53,140 nt of DNA from the NCBI GenBank assembly GCA_016718655.1, contig JADKCV010000028.1, forward strand, positions 1 to 53,140, given 5' to 3'. The notes under the pieces were generated by a model that was not told where the DNA came from, did not search any database, and worked only from the letters and a program-made list of their open reading frames with translations. This document shows, in pieces, positions 8,222-16,412 of this stretch; within the stretch, counting starts at the first letter, position 1, and the number at the start of each line of letters is the position of its first letter. The translations under genes and the position numbers were made by a program. The stretch is from Flavobacteriales bacterium. Lineage in GTDB: Bacteria; Bacteroidota; Bacteroidia; Flavobacteriales_F; PHOS-HE28.

Positions 8222-9136
8222 TCACCCCTTCAACGCCGCCGCGATCCCGTCCTTGTACGACGTCGCGCTCAGCTGGAAGGCCCGTTCCACCTTGCTACTG
8301 TCGAAGCGGTAGTCGTGCTCGAACTGGTACATCATTTCCATGTTCTCGCGGAGCACGGGCACGAAGAGTCCCATGATGCCGAGCATCCAACGGGGCGCCA
8401 CCTGGATGCCGTAGGGCTTGCCGGCGAGTTCGCAGGCCAGGCGCACGTAGGCTTCGCCGCTCATGGCCTCTTTGCTGGTGAGTGCGTGCCACACCTGGCC
8501 GTAGGCGCTGGCGGTGTTGCCGAGCACGGCCACCGTGCGACCGGCATCGGGCGTGTAGGTGAAGGTGTGCGTGGCCTTGGCATTGCCCACCCATTGCGGG
8601 GTCTTGCCGGCCTTCAAGCGCTCGGTGACGGTGGAATGCGTGAGGCTGAGCGTGGCACCCGGTCCGTAGAAATCCGCCGCGCGCACGATCATGGCTTGGA
8701 GTTCACCGCGCTTCACCTCGTCCATCAAGGTGGTGGCGATGCGGGCGCGTACTTCGCCCTTCTTGCTGCACGGCGCGTAAGGCGTGTCCTCGGTCATGGG
8801 GCCGTCGACCTTTCCGTACGCATAGACGTTGTCGAAGAATACGAGCCTGGTGCCGTGGCGCTTGCAAGCGTCGATGGTGTGGCGCATCACCTTGGGCCAT
8901 TGCTCCTGCCAGACGGTGGTGTCGTACTTCAGGCCGGCCACGAGGTAGGCGACGTCGCAGCCTTGCACGGCCTTGGCCACCGCTTGCGCATCGAGCAGGT
9001 CGGCCGTGACCGTCTCATCGCTCGCGTTCACCTTGCGCGGGTTGCGACCGACCTGCCGGATGGCGTTGGTGTACTGCGGGAGAAGCTGGGAGAGTTCGCG
9101 GCCGATGGTTCCGTTAGCGCCGAGGATGCACTGCAT
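8222..9136 (-). CDS. NAD-dependent epimerase/dehydratase family protein
   Basis: 304 aa extended short-chain dehydrogenase. 'CILGANGTIGRELSQ' is the dinucleotide-binding site; 'VFFDNVYAYG' and the YxxxK-like region follow the SDR order, although the usual Tyr-X3-Lys dyad is degenerate. 'ARIATTLMDEV' and 'IVRAADFYGPG' are conserved in nucleotide-sugar epimerase-like proteins. No signal peptide. Start at the ATG at 9136. Neighbours share no pathway with it, so the substrate stays open. Confidence 0.8.
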   Translation of the reverse strand: MQCILGANGTIGRELSQLLPQYTNAIRQVGRNPRKVNASDETVTADLLDAQAVAKAVQGCDVAYLVAGLKYDTTVWQEQWPKVMRHTIDACKRHGTRLVFFDNVYAYGKVDGPMTEDTPYAPCSKKGEVRARIATTLMDEVKRGELQAMIVRAADFYGPGATLSLTHSTVTERLKAGKTPQWVGNAKATHTFTYTPDAGRTVAVLGNTASAYGQVWHALTSKEAMSGEAYVRLACELAGKPYGIQVAPRWMLGIMGLFVPVLRENMEMMYQFEHDYRFDSSKVERAFQLSATSYKDGIAAALKG

Positions 9137-9232
9137 GGGGAGGTGGAATGGTGCACGAACCTACTACCGTTCATTCCGACCCACATCGTCCGATCGATGA
9201 ATGGTCCGATGACCACTTGAGCGGTGAAGCGG

Positions 9233-9679
9233 TCACTTCTCCTCCTTCGGCCACGCCCGCCAACTGTAGCTCTTCTGGACGATCCTCCACGCGTCTTCAT
9301 ACTTCAGCAACAGGAAGTAATCCGTGAAGATGCGCCAACCCGGCACCGTGATCTCGGCCTTCGCCATGGCGGCGTTGCCTTCCACATCGATGGAGATGAT
9401 GCGGCCCTGTCTCGTATTCTTCTCCCCCACCTTGATGCCATCGATGTACTTGGCGCCCGACCGGATCCACAGGCTATCGGCATCGTTCACGGTGTAGAGG
9501 TTGAAGTCCGGATGGAATGCGCGCCGCACCTGGTCGGGATCGCCGTTGGCCGTGCCGTCGATGTAGTCCATCAAGGTGGCGGTGATCAGCGGGAGTTCGT
9601 GTGCAACCTGGCCGGGTTGCGCTACGACGTATAGCGGCAACTGTAGCAGGAGCGCGAAGACGAGGGTATGGTGCATCAT
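9233..9679 (-). CDS. Secreted NTF2-like protein, putative lumazine-binding
   Basis: 148 aa from the ATG at 9679, chosen because the signal peptide 'HHTLVFALLLQLPLYVVAQ' begins there. The rest matches the SnoaL/NTF2-like cone fold annotated as putative lumazine-binding: 'MDYIDGTANGDPDQVRRAFHPDFNLY' near the start and 'DYFLLLKYEDAWRIVQKSYSW' at the end. It is exported to the periplasm or beyond. Ligand and role are unknown. Confidence 0.75.
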   Translation of the reverse strand: MMHHTLVFALLLQLPLYVVAQPGQVAHELPLITATLMDYIDGTANGDPDQVRRAFHPDFNLYTVNDADSLWIRSGAKYIDGIKVGEKNTRQGRIISIDVEGNAAMAKAEITVPGWRIFTDYFLLLKYEDAWRIVQKSYSWRAWPKEEK

Positions 9680-9773
9680 GGGTGCTGTGGTCAAGTGACC
9701 GTTCGCCCCACAATTACCAGACCGGAACCGCACCTCGAGCGCCGTTCCCTCACCCCTTAGGCCAGCGCGCAGA

Positions 9774-10733
9774 TCAGTTCTTCACGAATCGCGTTTGACG
9801 CAGCACTCCTTCCAACCTGGTCCGCAAGATGTAGGTACCCGCTGCCACGGTGGTCACATCCACTACGCCAAGTGATGCCGTGGTCAACTGAGCCACACGT
9901 TGGCCAGTGATCGAAAGGACCTCGACCATCGTGCCGCTGGCAACTCCTGTGATGCGGAGCTGGTCGGTCACCGGGTTGGGCCAGATCTGAAGCTCCTGTT
10001 CGCGGAGTTCAGGCAAGCTGCTGATGACCTCCACCGTGGATGCTTCGATGTAGATGTTGTCGAAGGCGGAGTAGATCGGAGAGGCGGTCGTAATACCCGT
10101 GTTGAGAAGGGTGAAACGTATGGCCACCTGATCGTCCGTGCTTGCGCTCACATCCAAGGACCCCGTGGCCGTGGCCCAATTGAACACGAAACTCCCTGCC
10201 CCATTCGGCCCATTGGGAGCGATACCGACGAGCGTATCGGAGGCGAGCACTTCGGTGGTATTGATGCTGAAGACCCCGGCAGGTGCGTCCAGGGCTTCGA
10301 TCAGGAAGTTCGGCGCGCTCAAGGTGAAGGGACCTCCACAGGTGGTGTTGATGGCGGACATGTCCATGGAGATGTTCACGAAGGGCAACCCAGCTCGGTC
10401 GATGAGCAGGGCGAGCTTATCACCGAAATTCGCATTGAGCATGCCCAGGCAATAGTCACCGTGGTCATTGGTGGGATCATCGTAGACGTCGGCCGGTCCA
10501 TTGATGCTGATGGTCTCGATGGTGCTGGACTGTTGAAAGGCCCCGCTGAATGTTCCTGTGCCGGTCCCCTCCCACAAGGTGTTCACAGGCGTATCGCTGA
10601 AGTCTTGCTGACACCCGGCATTGGAGGGTGCTTCGTTGGGCGTGACAAAGTCGTTCCTGTAGATGAGCACGCTTTGTGCATGGGTCATCCAAGGAAGTGA
10701 GGCGATCATGGATAGGGTGAACGCGAGGCGCAT
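9774..10733 (-). CDS. T9SS type A sorting domain protein
   Basis: 319 aa from the ATG at 10733; the signal peptide 'RLAFTLSMIASLPWMTHAQ' begins at that Met. The passenger is a beta-rich, Ser/Thr/Asn-rich sandwich without recognised catalytic motifs ('IYRNDFVTPNEAP', 'YSAFDNIYIEA'), possibly a jelly-roll or carbohydrate-binding-like fold. The C-terminus 'LQIWPNPVTDQLRI' ... 'GTYILRTR' ... 'TRFVKN' is a type A sorting signal, so the protein should cross the outer membrane by T9SS and be surface-attached or released. Intact reading frame. Confidence 0.75.
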   Translation of the reverse strand: MRLAFTLSMIASLPWMTHAQSVLIYRNDFVTPNEAPSNAGCQQDFSDTPVNTLWEGTGTGTFSGAFQQSSTIETISINGPADVYDDPTNDHGDYCLGMLNANFGDKLALLIDRAGLPFVNISMDMSAINTTCGGPFTLSAPNFLIEALDAPAGVFSINTTEVLASDTLVGIAPNGPNGAGSFVFNWATATGSLDVSASTDDQVAIRFTLLNTGITTASPIYSAFDNIYIEASTVEVISSLPELREQELQIWPNPVTDQLRITGVASGTMVEVLSITGQRVAQLTTASLGVVDVTTVAAGTYILRTRLEGVLRQTRFVKN

Positions 10734-10874
10734 GGGCGTTGGGTTTACGGGCCCAAAGCAACCGTGCCTCACCGCTCTGGTCAATATAACTTTCGGCATA
10801 CGGACGAATGGATCAGTACTCGTCAGTTAACGATCCTTGTGCGTCATTCACGGACCCGGCGTTAGCAGGACATC

Positions 10875-10882
10875 TACCTTGC
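10875..10882 (+). promoter_or_regulatory. -7 box of the second propeller gene
   Basis: TACCTTGC, a TAnnTTGC variant of the -7 element, 17 nt before the ATG at 10900. Confidence 0.3.
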
Positions 10883-10899
10883 CCGGACAACCTTGTCAC

Positions 10900-12036
10900 A
10901 TGCAGCGCACGAGCATCCTCACCTCCGCATGGCTTCTTGCTGGACCATTATTCGTATTGCACGCGTGCCAGGCGCAAGTGACCACGAGCCTCGAAAAGCC
11001 TGCGCAGGCTGACAGCACCGCCACGATGATCAACGCTGCGGACACCGCCCAGCTCAGCGCTTACATCGTGGCGGCCTTCGAGGATAGCAAGGGCAACCTC
11101 TGGTTCGGCACGGTGGGTGATGGGGTGATCCGTTACTCACCCCAGCCATCGGTCGTTCTTGGTGAACGCCTCATGTACTTCACCACCGCGGATGGCCTGG
11201 CCGACATGGTGTCCTCGAGCATCGTGGAGGACAAGCAAGGCCACGTCTGGATCGGTTCGCACGACGGTGCAACACGCTTCGACGGAAAGACATTCACCGC
11301 GTTCAAGACACCCGAAGGCTTGCACGGGCCGGGTTGTGTGTTGCTCGTGGACCGGAACGGCACGCTATGGGCAGGAACCAATGACGGCGCCTTCCGTTTC
11401 GATGGTACGCGCTTCCAACCCTTCGACATCCCCATGCCGACGATCAAGGAACCCTCGCACAAGTGGGTGAAGGGCAAGGTCTGGGAGATCATCGAGGACA
11501 GCAAGGGCAACATCTGGTTCGGACGTGATGGGTATGGCGCATGTCGGTATGATGGCAGGACATTCACGCACTTCACCAAGGAGGACGGCCTCTGCAGTAA
11601 CAACGTGGCGAGCATCACCGAGGATGTGAACGGGAACATCTGGTTCGGTTCCATCACCTCCGACTTTCCACCGATCAAGGAAGGCGGACTCAGTCGTTAC
11701 GATGGCACGAGCTTCACGCGCTTCGAGGATGTGAAGGGTCTTACCGCGAACGATATCTACACGGTGTACGCGTTGCGATCCGGCCAGGTATGGGTCGGTG
11801 CCGTCGGAGTGGGTGCTTACCGCTACGATCCTTCGACCGCTCTCAAGACCGATGGAAGCGCATTCGCGCTCTTCGACCGCACGGAACGGCCGGAACTGAC
11901 CCGGTACTTCGGCGTTCAAGCGGTGCTGGAGGACACCAAGGGCACGCTTTGGTTCGGCTTCAGTGGTGGCCTGTTCCGATTCAATGGAACCCTCTTCGAG
12001 AACGTGACGCGTGGCGGGCCGTGGGGAGACCATTGA
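10900..12036 (+). CDS. Two-component-regulator-propeller lipoprotein
   Basis: 378 aa from the ATG at 10900. Signal peptide ends in 'LFVLHACQAQ', a likely lipobox. Repeats such as 'AFEDSKGNLWFGTVGDGVIRY', 'WIGSHDGATRFDGKTF' and 'IWFGRDGYGACRYDG' are Reg_prop propeller blades. Like the 7.1-8.2 kb protein, it lacks kinase or regulator domains. The two are paralogues on opposite strands, about 2.7 kb apart. A periplasmic or surface sensing/binding role is inferred from the fold. Confidence 0.75.
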   Translation: MQRTSILTSAWLLAGPLFVLHACQAQVTTSLEKPAQADSTATMINAADTAQLSAYIVAAFEDSKGNLWFGTVGDGVIRYSPQPSVVLGERLMYFTTADGLADMVSSSIVEDKQGHVWIGSHDGATRFDGKTFTAFKTPEGLHGPGCVLLVDRNGTLWAGTNDGAFRFDGTRFQPFDIPMPTIKEPSHKWVKGKVWEIIEDSKGNIWFGRDGYGACRYDGRTFTHFTKEDGLCSNNVASITEDVNGNIWFGSITSDFPPIKEGGLSRYDGTSFTRFEDVKGLTANDIYTVYALRSGQVWVGAVGVGAYRYDPSTALKTDGSAFALFDRTERPELTRYFGVQAVLEDTKGTLWFGFSGGLFRFNGTLFENVTRGGPWGDH

Positions 12037-12065
12037 TCCCACTTACACCTGGTTCACCCCGGCGT

Positions 12066-12434
12066 TCACGGTCTCCGCTTCGTCCTGCTCGCCTGAGCTT
12101 TGGGATTGAACGCCAAGGCCAGCCTGATCCAATGGTCGAGGTCCTTGTCCCTCGCGAACCCCTCCGGTATCACGTAGATGTATCCTTTCATCGGACGACC
12201 TGTGAAATCCATCGGCAGGCACACGGGTCGTTCGAGCTCGGTGATATAGGACTCCTCACCGATCCTGACCATCAATAAACTATCGCCGTATCTCTTGTCG
12301 ATATGGATCCCGCAAAGCATCTTACCATCCACTAGGAACACGTGACCCCCCATCATATCCTTGGAGGTGAATTCCGCACCGTGGCGGGTTAATCCAAGCC
12401 TGATCCGTTGCGCGAGTTGTTCATCGTATGCCAT
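12066..12434 (-). CDS. TfoX/Sxy N-terminal domain protein
   Basis: 122 aa. 'MAYDEQLAQRIRLGL', the 'DMMGGHVFLVDGKMLCGI' strand pair and the C-terminal 'IPEGFARDKDLDHWIRLAL' match the TfoX N-terminal domain. Small stand-alone proteins with only this domain are common in Bacteroidota. Sxy/TfoX controls competence in gammaproteobacteria, but nothing here shows that role. Complete; no signal peptide. Confidence 0.8.
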   Translation of the reverse strand: MAYDEQLAQRIRLGLTRHGAEFTSKDMMGGHVFLVDGKMLCGIHIDKRYGDSLLMVRIGEESYITELERPVCLPMDFTGRPMKGYIYVIPEGFARDKDLDHWIRLALAFNPKAQASRTKRRP

Positions 12435-12461
12435 GGTCCAGGGGTGCCCTTTATCTGAAGT

Positions 12462-12833
12462 TCACGCCACCTTCTTCACGATCCACACCGCGCCGAAGAC
12501 CTCCACCATGCTCCAAGGGATGGCGTAAGGCAGGATGCTCAGCGGCAGCATGCCCAGGTTGCCTACCACGAGCCACATCAGTACGAAACCCACGGACCAG
12601 GCGAGGATGCCGGTCTCGAGCACGCTGGAACGACGAGCAATGAAGAAGATGACCACCGAAAAGCACATCGACCAGATGCCCCATACGGCACCGTTGACAG
12701 GGTCGCCGGGGAAGGTGAGGCCCATGCTGGTGTAATGCGCGGTCCAGTGATCGATGAGTATAAGTTGGTTCCGTATGAACTCGTGGAGCGAGATCCATAC
12801 GGTGGCGGAGAGGATCGCAACGATCGGGCGCAT
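12462..12833 (-). CDS. Small integral membrane protein
   Basis: 123 aa from the ATG at 12833 (MRPIVAILSATVWIS...). Four hydrophobic segments are visible: 'IVAILSATVWISL', 'VWGIWSMCFSVVIFFIA', 'GILAWSVGFVLMWLVVG' and 'LPYAIPWSMVEVFGAVWIV'. It resembles uncharacterised four-helix inner-membrane proteins of Bacteroidota. It is read away from the GreA-like gene, with 39 nt between the two starts. Function unknown. Confidence 0.65.
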   Translation of the reverse strand: MRPIVAILSATVWISLHEFIRNQLILIDHWTAHYTSMGLTFPGDPVNGAVWGIWSMCFSVVIFFIARRSSVLETGILAWSVGFVLMWLVVGNLGMLPLSILPYAIPWSMVEVFGAVWIVKKVA

Positions 12834-12872
12834 GGTCGTAGCGGTGCTGGCGAATGTAACCGTCGCGCAAGG

Positions 12873-13352
12873 ATGGACCAAGTCCCCGACCTTCGCGACA
12901 TGTCAAAGGACCGTCGCCAACTGGTCGAACACCTGCGTGCGTTGTTCGCAGAGCGGCTCGATGTCCTGGATGCGGAGATATCCTCCACCCGCTCTGCCTT
13001 CACCAGCGACACCAAAAGCAGCGCGGGCGACAAGCACGAAGTGGGCCGAGCCATGGTGCAGCAAGAGTTGGACAAGCTGGAGGAGCAACGGAGCAAATTG
13101 ATCGGCCACCAACAGGAGATCGACCGCGTACCCTTGGACCGGAATTACGAACAAGTGTCCTTCGGCTGTCTGGTCTCCACCGACCAGGGAACATACTTCA
13201 TCGCGATCGGTCTGGGTGCTGTGGAAGTGGGAGGCTCGACCTGGTATGTCATCTCCTTGGCATCACCCATGGGTCAGGCCCTGAAGGACAGGCGTCCCGG
13301 GGATCTGTTGACATTCAATGGGAAAGCGATCAAGGTGCTGAACATCACCTGA
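12873..13352 (+). CDS. GreA/GreB-like protein
   Basis: 159 aa from the ATG at 12873. The N-terminal half is a charged helical hairpin ('LVEHLRALFAERLDVLDAEI' and 'MVQQELDKLEEQRSKLIGHQ'), the C-terminal half a small beta domain ('VSFGCLVSTDQGTYFIAIGLG' region, 'VISLASPMGQALKDRRPGD'). This order matches transcript-cleavage factor GreA and its Bacteroidota relatives, which are often mislabelled 3-oxoacyl-ACP synthase. 'SPMGQALKDRRPGD' is the best family signature. It probably binds the RNA polymerase secondary channel; whether it cleaves backtracked RNA is uncertain. Confidence 0.7.
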   Translation: MDQVPDLRDMSKDRRQLVEHLRALFAERLDVLDAEISSTRSAFTSDTKSSAGDKHEVGRAMVQQELDKLEEQRSKLIGHQQEIDRVPLDRNYEQVSFGCLVSTDQGTYFIAIGLGAVEVGGSTWYVISLASPMGQALKDRRPGDLLTFNGKAIKVLNIT

Positions 13353-13411
13353 TGGGTCCACACTCCGAGGGTCGTTGGGCACGAAGCATACCTTCCATTC
13401 CGACCCTTCGA

Positions 13412-13888
13412 ATGTTAAGCCAATATGAAGTTTTCGGGCCGGGTGACCTTCGTTGCATGAAGCGCTTGAGGATCGACCTTACTTCACGGTACCAAACCAC
13501 GCAGGCCATGCTTTCCAGCCCGTCGACCAGTACCGCCTCCAAGCAGGATGGAGGCCTGCGAACGGCCCTCAGCCTAGGAGCTTCCGGGGCACTCGAAGTG
13601 GTGCGGATCACGAAACAACTCTCGTCCTCTGCGACCGAGCTGGTGTTCGTAGGGGTGCCTGCACGGCACGGTGGGCAAGCCACCAGCATTCAAGTCTCAT
13701 TCACGACCGAGGTCCTTCGACCCGCACCGCGTTTCGATCCCAGCACAGGCAGGATCCACCTCTTCTACCCCGACCGCGACCATCCGGAGGTACAAGGACT
13801 CCTGAACAGCAAGCGCAACCGGTTCTGCTATTTCTGGCGTTCCATCAAAGGAGGCCACACGCATGCGTGGCTGTTGAGCTCCCAATAG
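13412..13888 (+). CDS. Hypothetical protein
   Basis: 158 aa from the ATG at 13412; an ATG at 13457 is possible. The sequence has good protein character in the C-terminal half ('FDPSTGRIHLFYPDRDHPEV', 'NRFCYFWRSIKGGHTHAWLL') and no recognisable domain, signal peptide or membrane segment. It follows the GreA-like gene on the same strand and converges with the YciI-like gene, one base apart. Function unknown. Confidence 0.5.
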   Translation: MLSQYEVFGPGDLRCMKRLRIDLTSRYQTTQAMLSSPSTSTASKQDGGLRTALSLGASGALEVVRITKQLSSSATELVFVGVPARHGGQATSIQVSFTTEVLRPAPRFDPSTGRIHLFYPDRDHPEVQGLLNSKRNRFCYFWRSIKGGHTHAWLLSSQ

Positions 13889-13889
13889 T

Positions 13890-14288
13890 TCAGGGGAGCC
13901 GGGTCCCGACCGAACCCCACCACGGTGCGATGCGATACTGCAGACGCCGCACCTTCACGAACGGATCCCGTTCCAAGTAGCCACGGACCTCCTCCTCCGT
14001 ATCGCAGTCATAGATCAACATCCCGCGCCAACCCATGTCGTTGCGGTCGAACGGCCCTGCGAGCGCGATGATCCCACGCTTCGCCTGTTCATCCTGGTGA
14101 GCAAGGTGTGCAGCTTGCAGCGTGGCGGTGGTGACGCTATCCAATGCAGGACCGTCGCCAGCCTCATACAACACCATCCAGTACCTCTTCATGTGATAGG
14201 TGCTATCACCGATCGTCACATCGAAGGTGCGCTGTGCGATGCTACATGGCGATAGCAGCAGCAGGGAGATGATGAGCAAGGGTCTCAT
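13890..14288 (-). CDS. Secreted YciI-like protein
   Basis: 132 aa. A signal peptide ('LLIISLLLLSPCSIAQ') precedes a YciI/YCII-type ferredoxin-like domain: 'YWMVLYEAGDG', 'HLAHQDEQAKRGIIALAGPF' with the conserved His, and 'EEEVRGYLERDPFVK'. Cytoplasmic YciI proteins are common; exported forms like this one occur in Bacteroidota. The active-site His-Asp pair of the family appears present, but no reaction is assigned. Confidence 0.75.
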   Translation of the reverse strand: MRPLLIISLLLLSPCSIAQRTFDVTIGDSTYHMKRYWMVLYEAGDGPALDSVTTATLQAAHLAHQDEQAKRGIIALAGPFDRNDMGWRGMLIYDCDTEEEVRGYLERDPFVKVRRLQYRIAPWWGSVGTRLP

Positions 14289-14309
14289 GGTCGATGTGGA
14301 CGGGCAGGT

Positions 14310-14885
14310 TCACTTACGCAGTTTGACCGCTCGGGCCTTGGTCAGTACCTCCTTGATGTAGGCGGTCTTGTTGACCGTGTAGGCGGCCCGGTCCTTGGGA
14401 AATTTCCGGGCGAGGTCGTTCTTCAAAGCCTCATAGCGCGCTGCTTCCTCGGGGTCGTTGCGAAGGTGGTCCCGAAAGATGATGCGGTCCACGCTCGCTT
14501 GTCCCGGTTCCACCATGTGTACATGCACCGTACGTTCACCGGCACTGTTCCGCTTGATGAACCAGGCGTAGAAGGGAGCCTCGTCGCCCATGGTGGGCCG
14601 CCAGATGAACTCATAGCCGACAGCTTCCATGGCAGGGACCACCTCCTCCTTCACGCGTTCCATATCACTCACCTCCACCTGCACATCGATCACCGGTTTG
14701 GCACTGAGACCAGGGACCGCCGTACTTCCAATGTGTGTGATGCGCTGCGCCAACATCCGCGGAAGCATCCGTTTCAACTCCGATTCCACTTCGGTGTATC
14801 GTGCTGGCCACTGGGTATCGTAGGGCACGATCTCGATCGGTTCCTTGGTCAAGGCCTTGATCCGTTGTTCCAGACGCTTATCCAT
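14310..14885 (-). CDS. GrpB family nucleotidyltransferase-like protein
   Basis: 191 aa. 'IEIVPYDTQWPARYTEVESEL', 'ITHIGSTAVPGLSAKPVIDV' and 'VHVHMVEPGQASVDRIIFRD' are the three hallmark blocks of the GrpB/UPF0157 family. The GS-x-A-V-P-G-L-x(3)-P-x-I-D segment corresponds to the nucleotidyltransferase-fold active site. Biochemical function is not firmly established for the family. Length is normal. It lies 24 nt from the fdhD stop, on the same strand. Confidence 0.85.
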   Translation of the reverse strand: MDKRLEQRIKALTKEPIEIVPYDTQWPARYTEVESELKRMLPRMLAQRITHIGSTAVPGLSAKPVIDVQVEVSDMERVKEEVVPAMEAVGYEFIWRPTMGDEAPFYAWFIKRNSAGERTVHVHMVEPGQASVDRIIFRDHLRNDPEEAARYEALKNDLARKFPKDRAAYTVNKTAYIKEVLTKARAVKLRK

Positions 14886-14894
14886 GGTACGATG

Positions 14895-15725
14895 CTACGA
14901 CTTATCCGCCGGAGCGTAGATATTGAACCGATCGCCGCGCAGGAAACCGATGAGCGTCAGCCCGGTCCGGCGCGCCAGATCGACCGCGATCGAGGAAGGC
15001 GCACCAACAGCGGCCATCAGTGGAATACCTGCAACGACACATTTCTGGACCAGCTCGAAACCCGCCCGACCGCTCACCAACAACTGATGCTCGGTCGGAT
15101 CGAGCGACATACCGATGGCCGCACCGATCACCTTGTCCACTGCATTATGACGGCCCACATCCTCGCGCAGTAGGACCAAAGACCCCTTCCGATCGAACAG
15201 TGCGGCTGCATGGATCCCCCCGGTATGTGCGAAAACCGTCTGTGCAGCGCGCATGCGTTCGGGCAACTGGATCGACAAGGCGGTATCGATGCGCCCCCAT
15301 GGCTTGATCGGTCCGGGGCAGCGGACCTCCACCGCTTCCAGACTACTCTTGCCGCATACCCCGCAACTGCTGGTGGTGTAGAAATGCCGTTGCCAACGTG
15401 CCGGGTCCACAGGAATATCGGGATGGAGCTCGGCCCGGACCACGTTGCCATACTCTTCAGGCTTGACCTGTTGACAATGCGCCACACGAAGCACCTGATC
15501 GCAGGCCTCGATGATGCCCTCCGTGTAAAGGAACCCCAAGGCCAATTCGGTATCGTGGCCCGGAGTACGCATCGTCACGCTCATTCGGAACTCCTGGCGA
15601 TCATCCAGGGGGCCATGTCCCAAGCGGATCTCGAGCGGCTCCTCGGTGACGAGGATATCATCCGCAGTGGCATTCCCCTCAGCATTCACACGGGTGATGA
15701 CCATGGCGGTGACGGGCGTGCGCAT
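14895..15725 (-). CDS. fdhD: Formate dehydrogenase accessory sulfurtransferase FdhD
   Basis: 276 aa. FdhD carries sulfur from a cysteine desulfurase to the molybdenum cofactor, which formate dehydrogenase needs for activity. Key features: 'VTEEPLEIRLG' near the N-terminus, 'LALGFLYTEGII', the sulfur-relay CxxC in 'SSCGVCGKSS', and 'REDVGRHNAVDKVIG'. The ATG at 15725 (MRTPVTAM...) is preferred because a TAACTTGC box ends 3 nt before it and the longer start would overlap the tag gene. It fits with the Moco genes at 19 and 27-31 kb. The formate dehydrogenase itself is not in the window. Confidence 0.9.
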   Translation of the reverse strand: MRTPVTAMVITRVNAEGNATADDILVTEEPLEIRLGHGPLDDRQEFRMSVTMRTPGHDTELALGFLYTEGIIEACDQVLRVAHCQQVKPEEYGNVVRAELHPDIPVDPARWQRHFYTTSSCGVCGKSSLEAVEVRCPGPIKPWGRIDTALSIQLPERMRAAQTVFAHTGGIHAAALFDRKGSLVLLREDVGRHNAVDKVIGAAIGMSLDPTEHQLLVSGRAGFELVQKCVVAGIPLMAAVGAPSSIAVDLARRTGLTLIGFLRGDRFNIYAPADKS

Positions 15726-15728
15726 GGT

Positions 15729-15736
15729 GCAAGTTA
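15729..15736 (-). promoter_or_regulatory. -7 box of fdhD
   Basis: TAACTTGC on the minus strand, then ACC and the ATG at 15725. It decides the fdhD start and implies a leaderless mRNA. Confidence 0.45.
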
Positions 15737-15757
15737 CCATCGCAGCCAGCGATGGCG

Positions 15758-16333
15758 TCAGCGATCCCGTCGCCAACAGTCGGTGAGGTGATCATCCACC
15801 ATCCCGATGGCCTGCATGTACGCGTAAACGATGGTGGTGCCCACGAAGCTGAAGCCCGCCTTCTTGAGGTCCTTGCTCAACGCGTCGCTCACCGCGGTAC
15901 GCGTGGGGACCTGAGCGCTGTTCGTCCACTGGTTCACCAGCGGTACATGGTCCACATGACGCCACAGGAATCCATCGAAGGAACCCTTGCCCTGTTCCAT
16001 GATGCGTAAATAGGCTTGTGCGTTCGTGATGGCACTCTTCACCTTGGCGCGGTTGCGGATGATACCCGGGTCGTTCATAAGTCGTTCGATATCCTTGGGA
16101 CCGTACCGCGCGATCCGCTCGGCGTCCCACTCGTCGAACGCCCTGGCATATCCTTCTATCCGCACGAGTATGGTGTACCAGCTCAATCCTGCCTGCGCTC
16201 CATCCAGGACCAACTTGGCGAAGAGCTTCCGGTCGTCATGCTCCGGTATTCCCCATACGGTGTCGTGGTAGTGCTTGTAGCGGTCGTCCTTCAAGCACCA
16301 TGGGCATCGGGTCAAGAGCGGGTCAACGGTCAT
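15758..16333 (-). CDS. tag: DNA-3-methyladenine glycosylase I
   Basis: 191 aa, the usual length for Tag. It removes 3-methyladenine from alkylated DNA in base excision repair. The N-terminal zinc-binding residues are in 'RCPWCLKDDRYKHYHDTVWG', 'WYTILVRIEGYARAFDEWD' is the helix region of the HhH fold, and the C-terminal 'DDHLTDC' supplies the second His-Cys zinc ligands. 'AGLSWYTIL' covers the base pocket. No frameshift. It ends 33 nt upstream of the fdhD start on the same strand. Confidence 0.9.
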   Translation of the reverse strand: MTVDPLLTRCPWCLKDDRYKHYHDTVWGIPEHDDRKLFAKLVLDGAQAGLSWYTILVRIEGYARAFDEWDAERIARYGPKDIERLMNDPGIIRNRAKVKSAITNAQAYLRIMEQGKGSFDGFLWRHVDHVPLVNQWTNSAQVPTRTAVSDALSKDLKKAGFSFVGTTIVYAYMQAIGMVDDHLTDCWRRDR

Positions 16334-16352
16334 GTAGGATCCAGGATGGATG

Positions 16353-16390
16353 AAGGACCGTACGAAGATGGTGATCTCCGTACGGTCCTT
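16353..16390 (-). terminator. Perfect 12-bp hairpin after the delta-60 gene
   Basis: AAGGACCGTACG and CGTACGGTCCTT form a perfect stem with a 14-nt loop, 23 nt past the stop at 16413 and before tag. No T tract is seen on either side, so it may act as a terminator or processing signal in a T-poor style. Confidence 0.5.
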
Positions 16391-16412
16391 CCAAGACCCT
16401 TGTAAAGTTGGA

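Noticed and set aside
7111..12036. Hybrid two-component kinases
   Set aside because: Both propeller proteins end after the propeller; no kinase, ATPase or DNA-binding domain follows.
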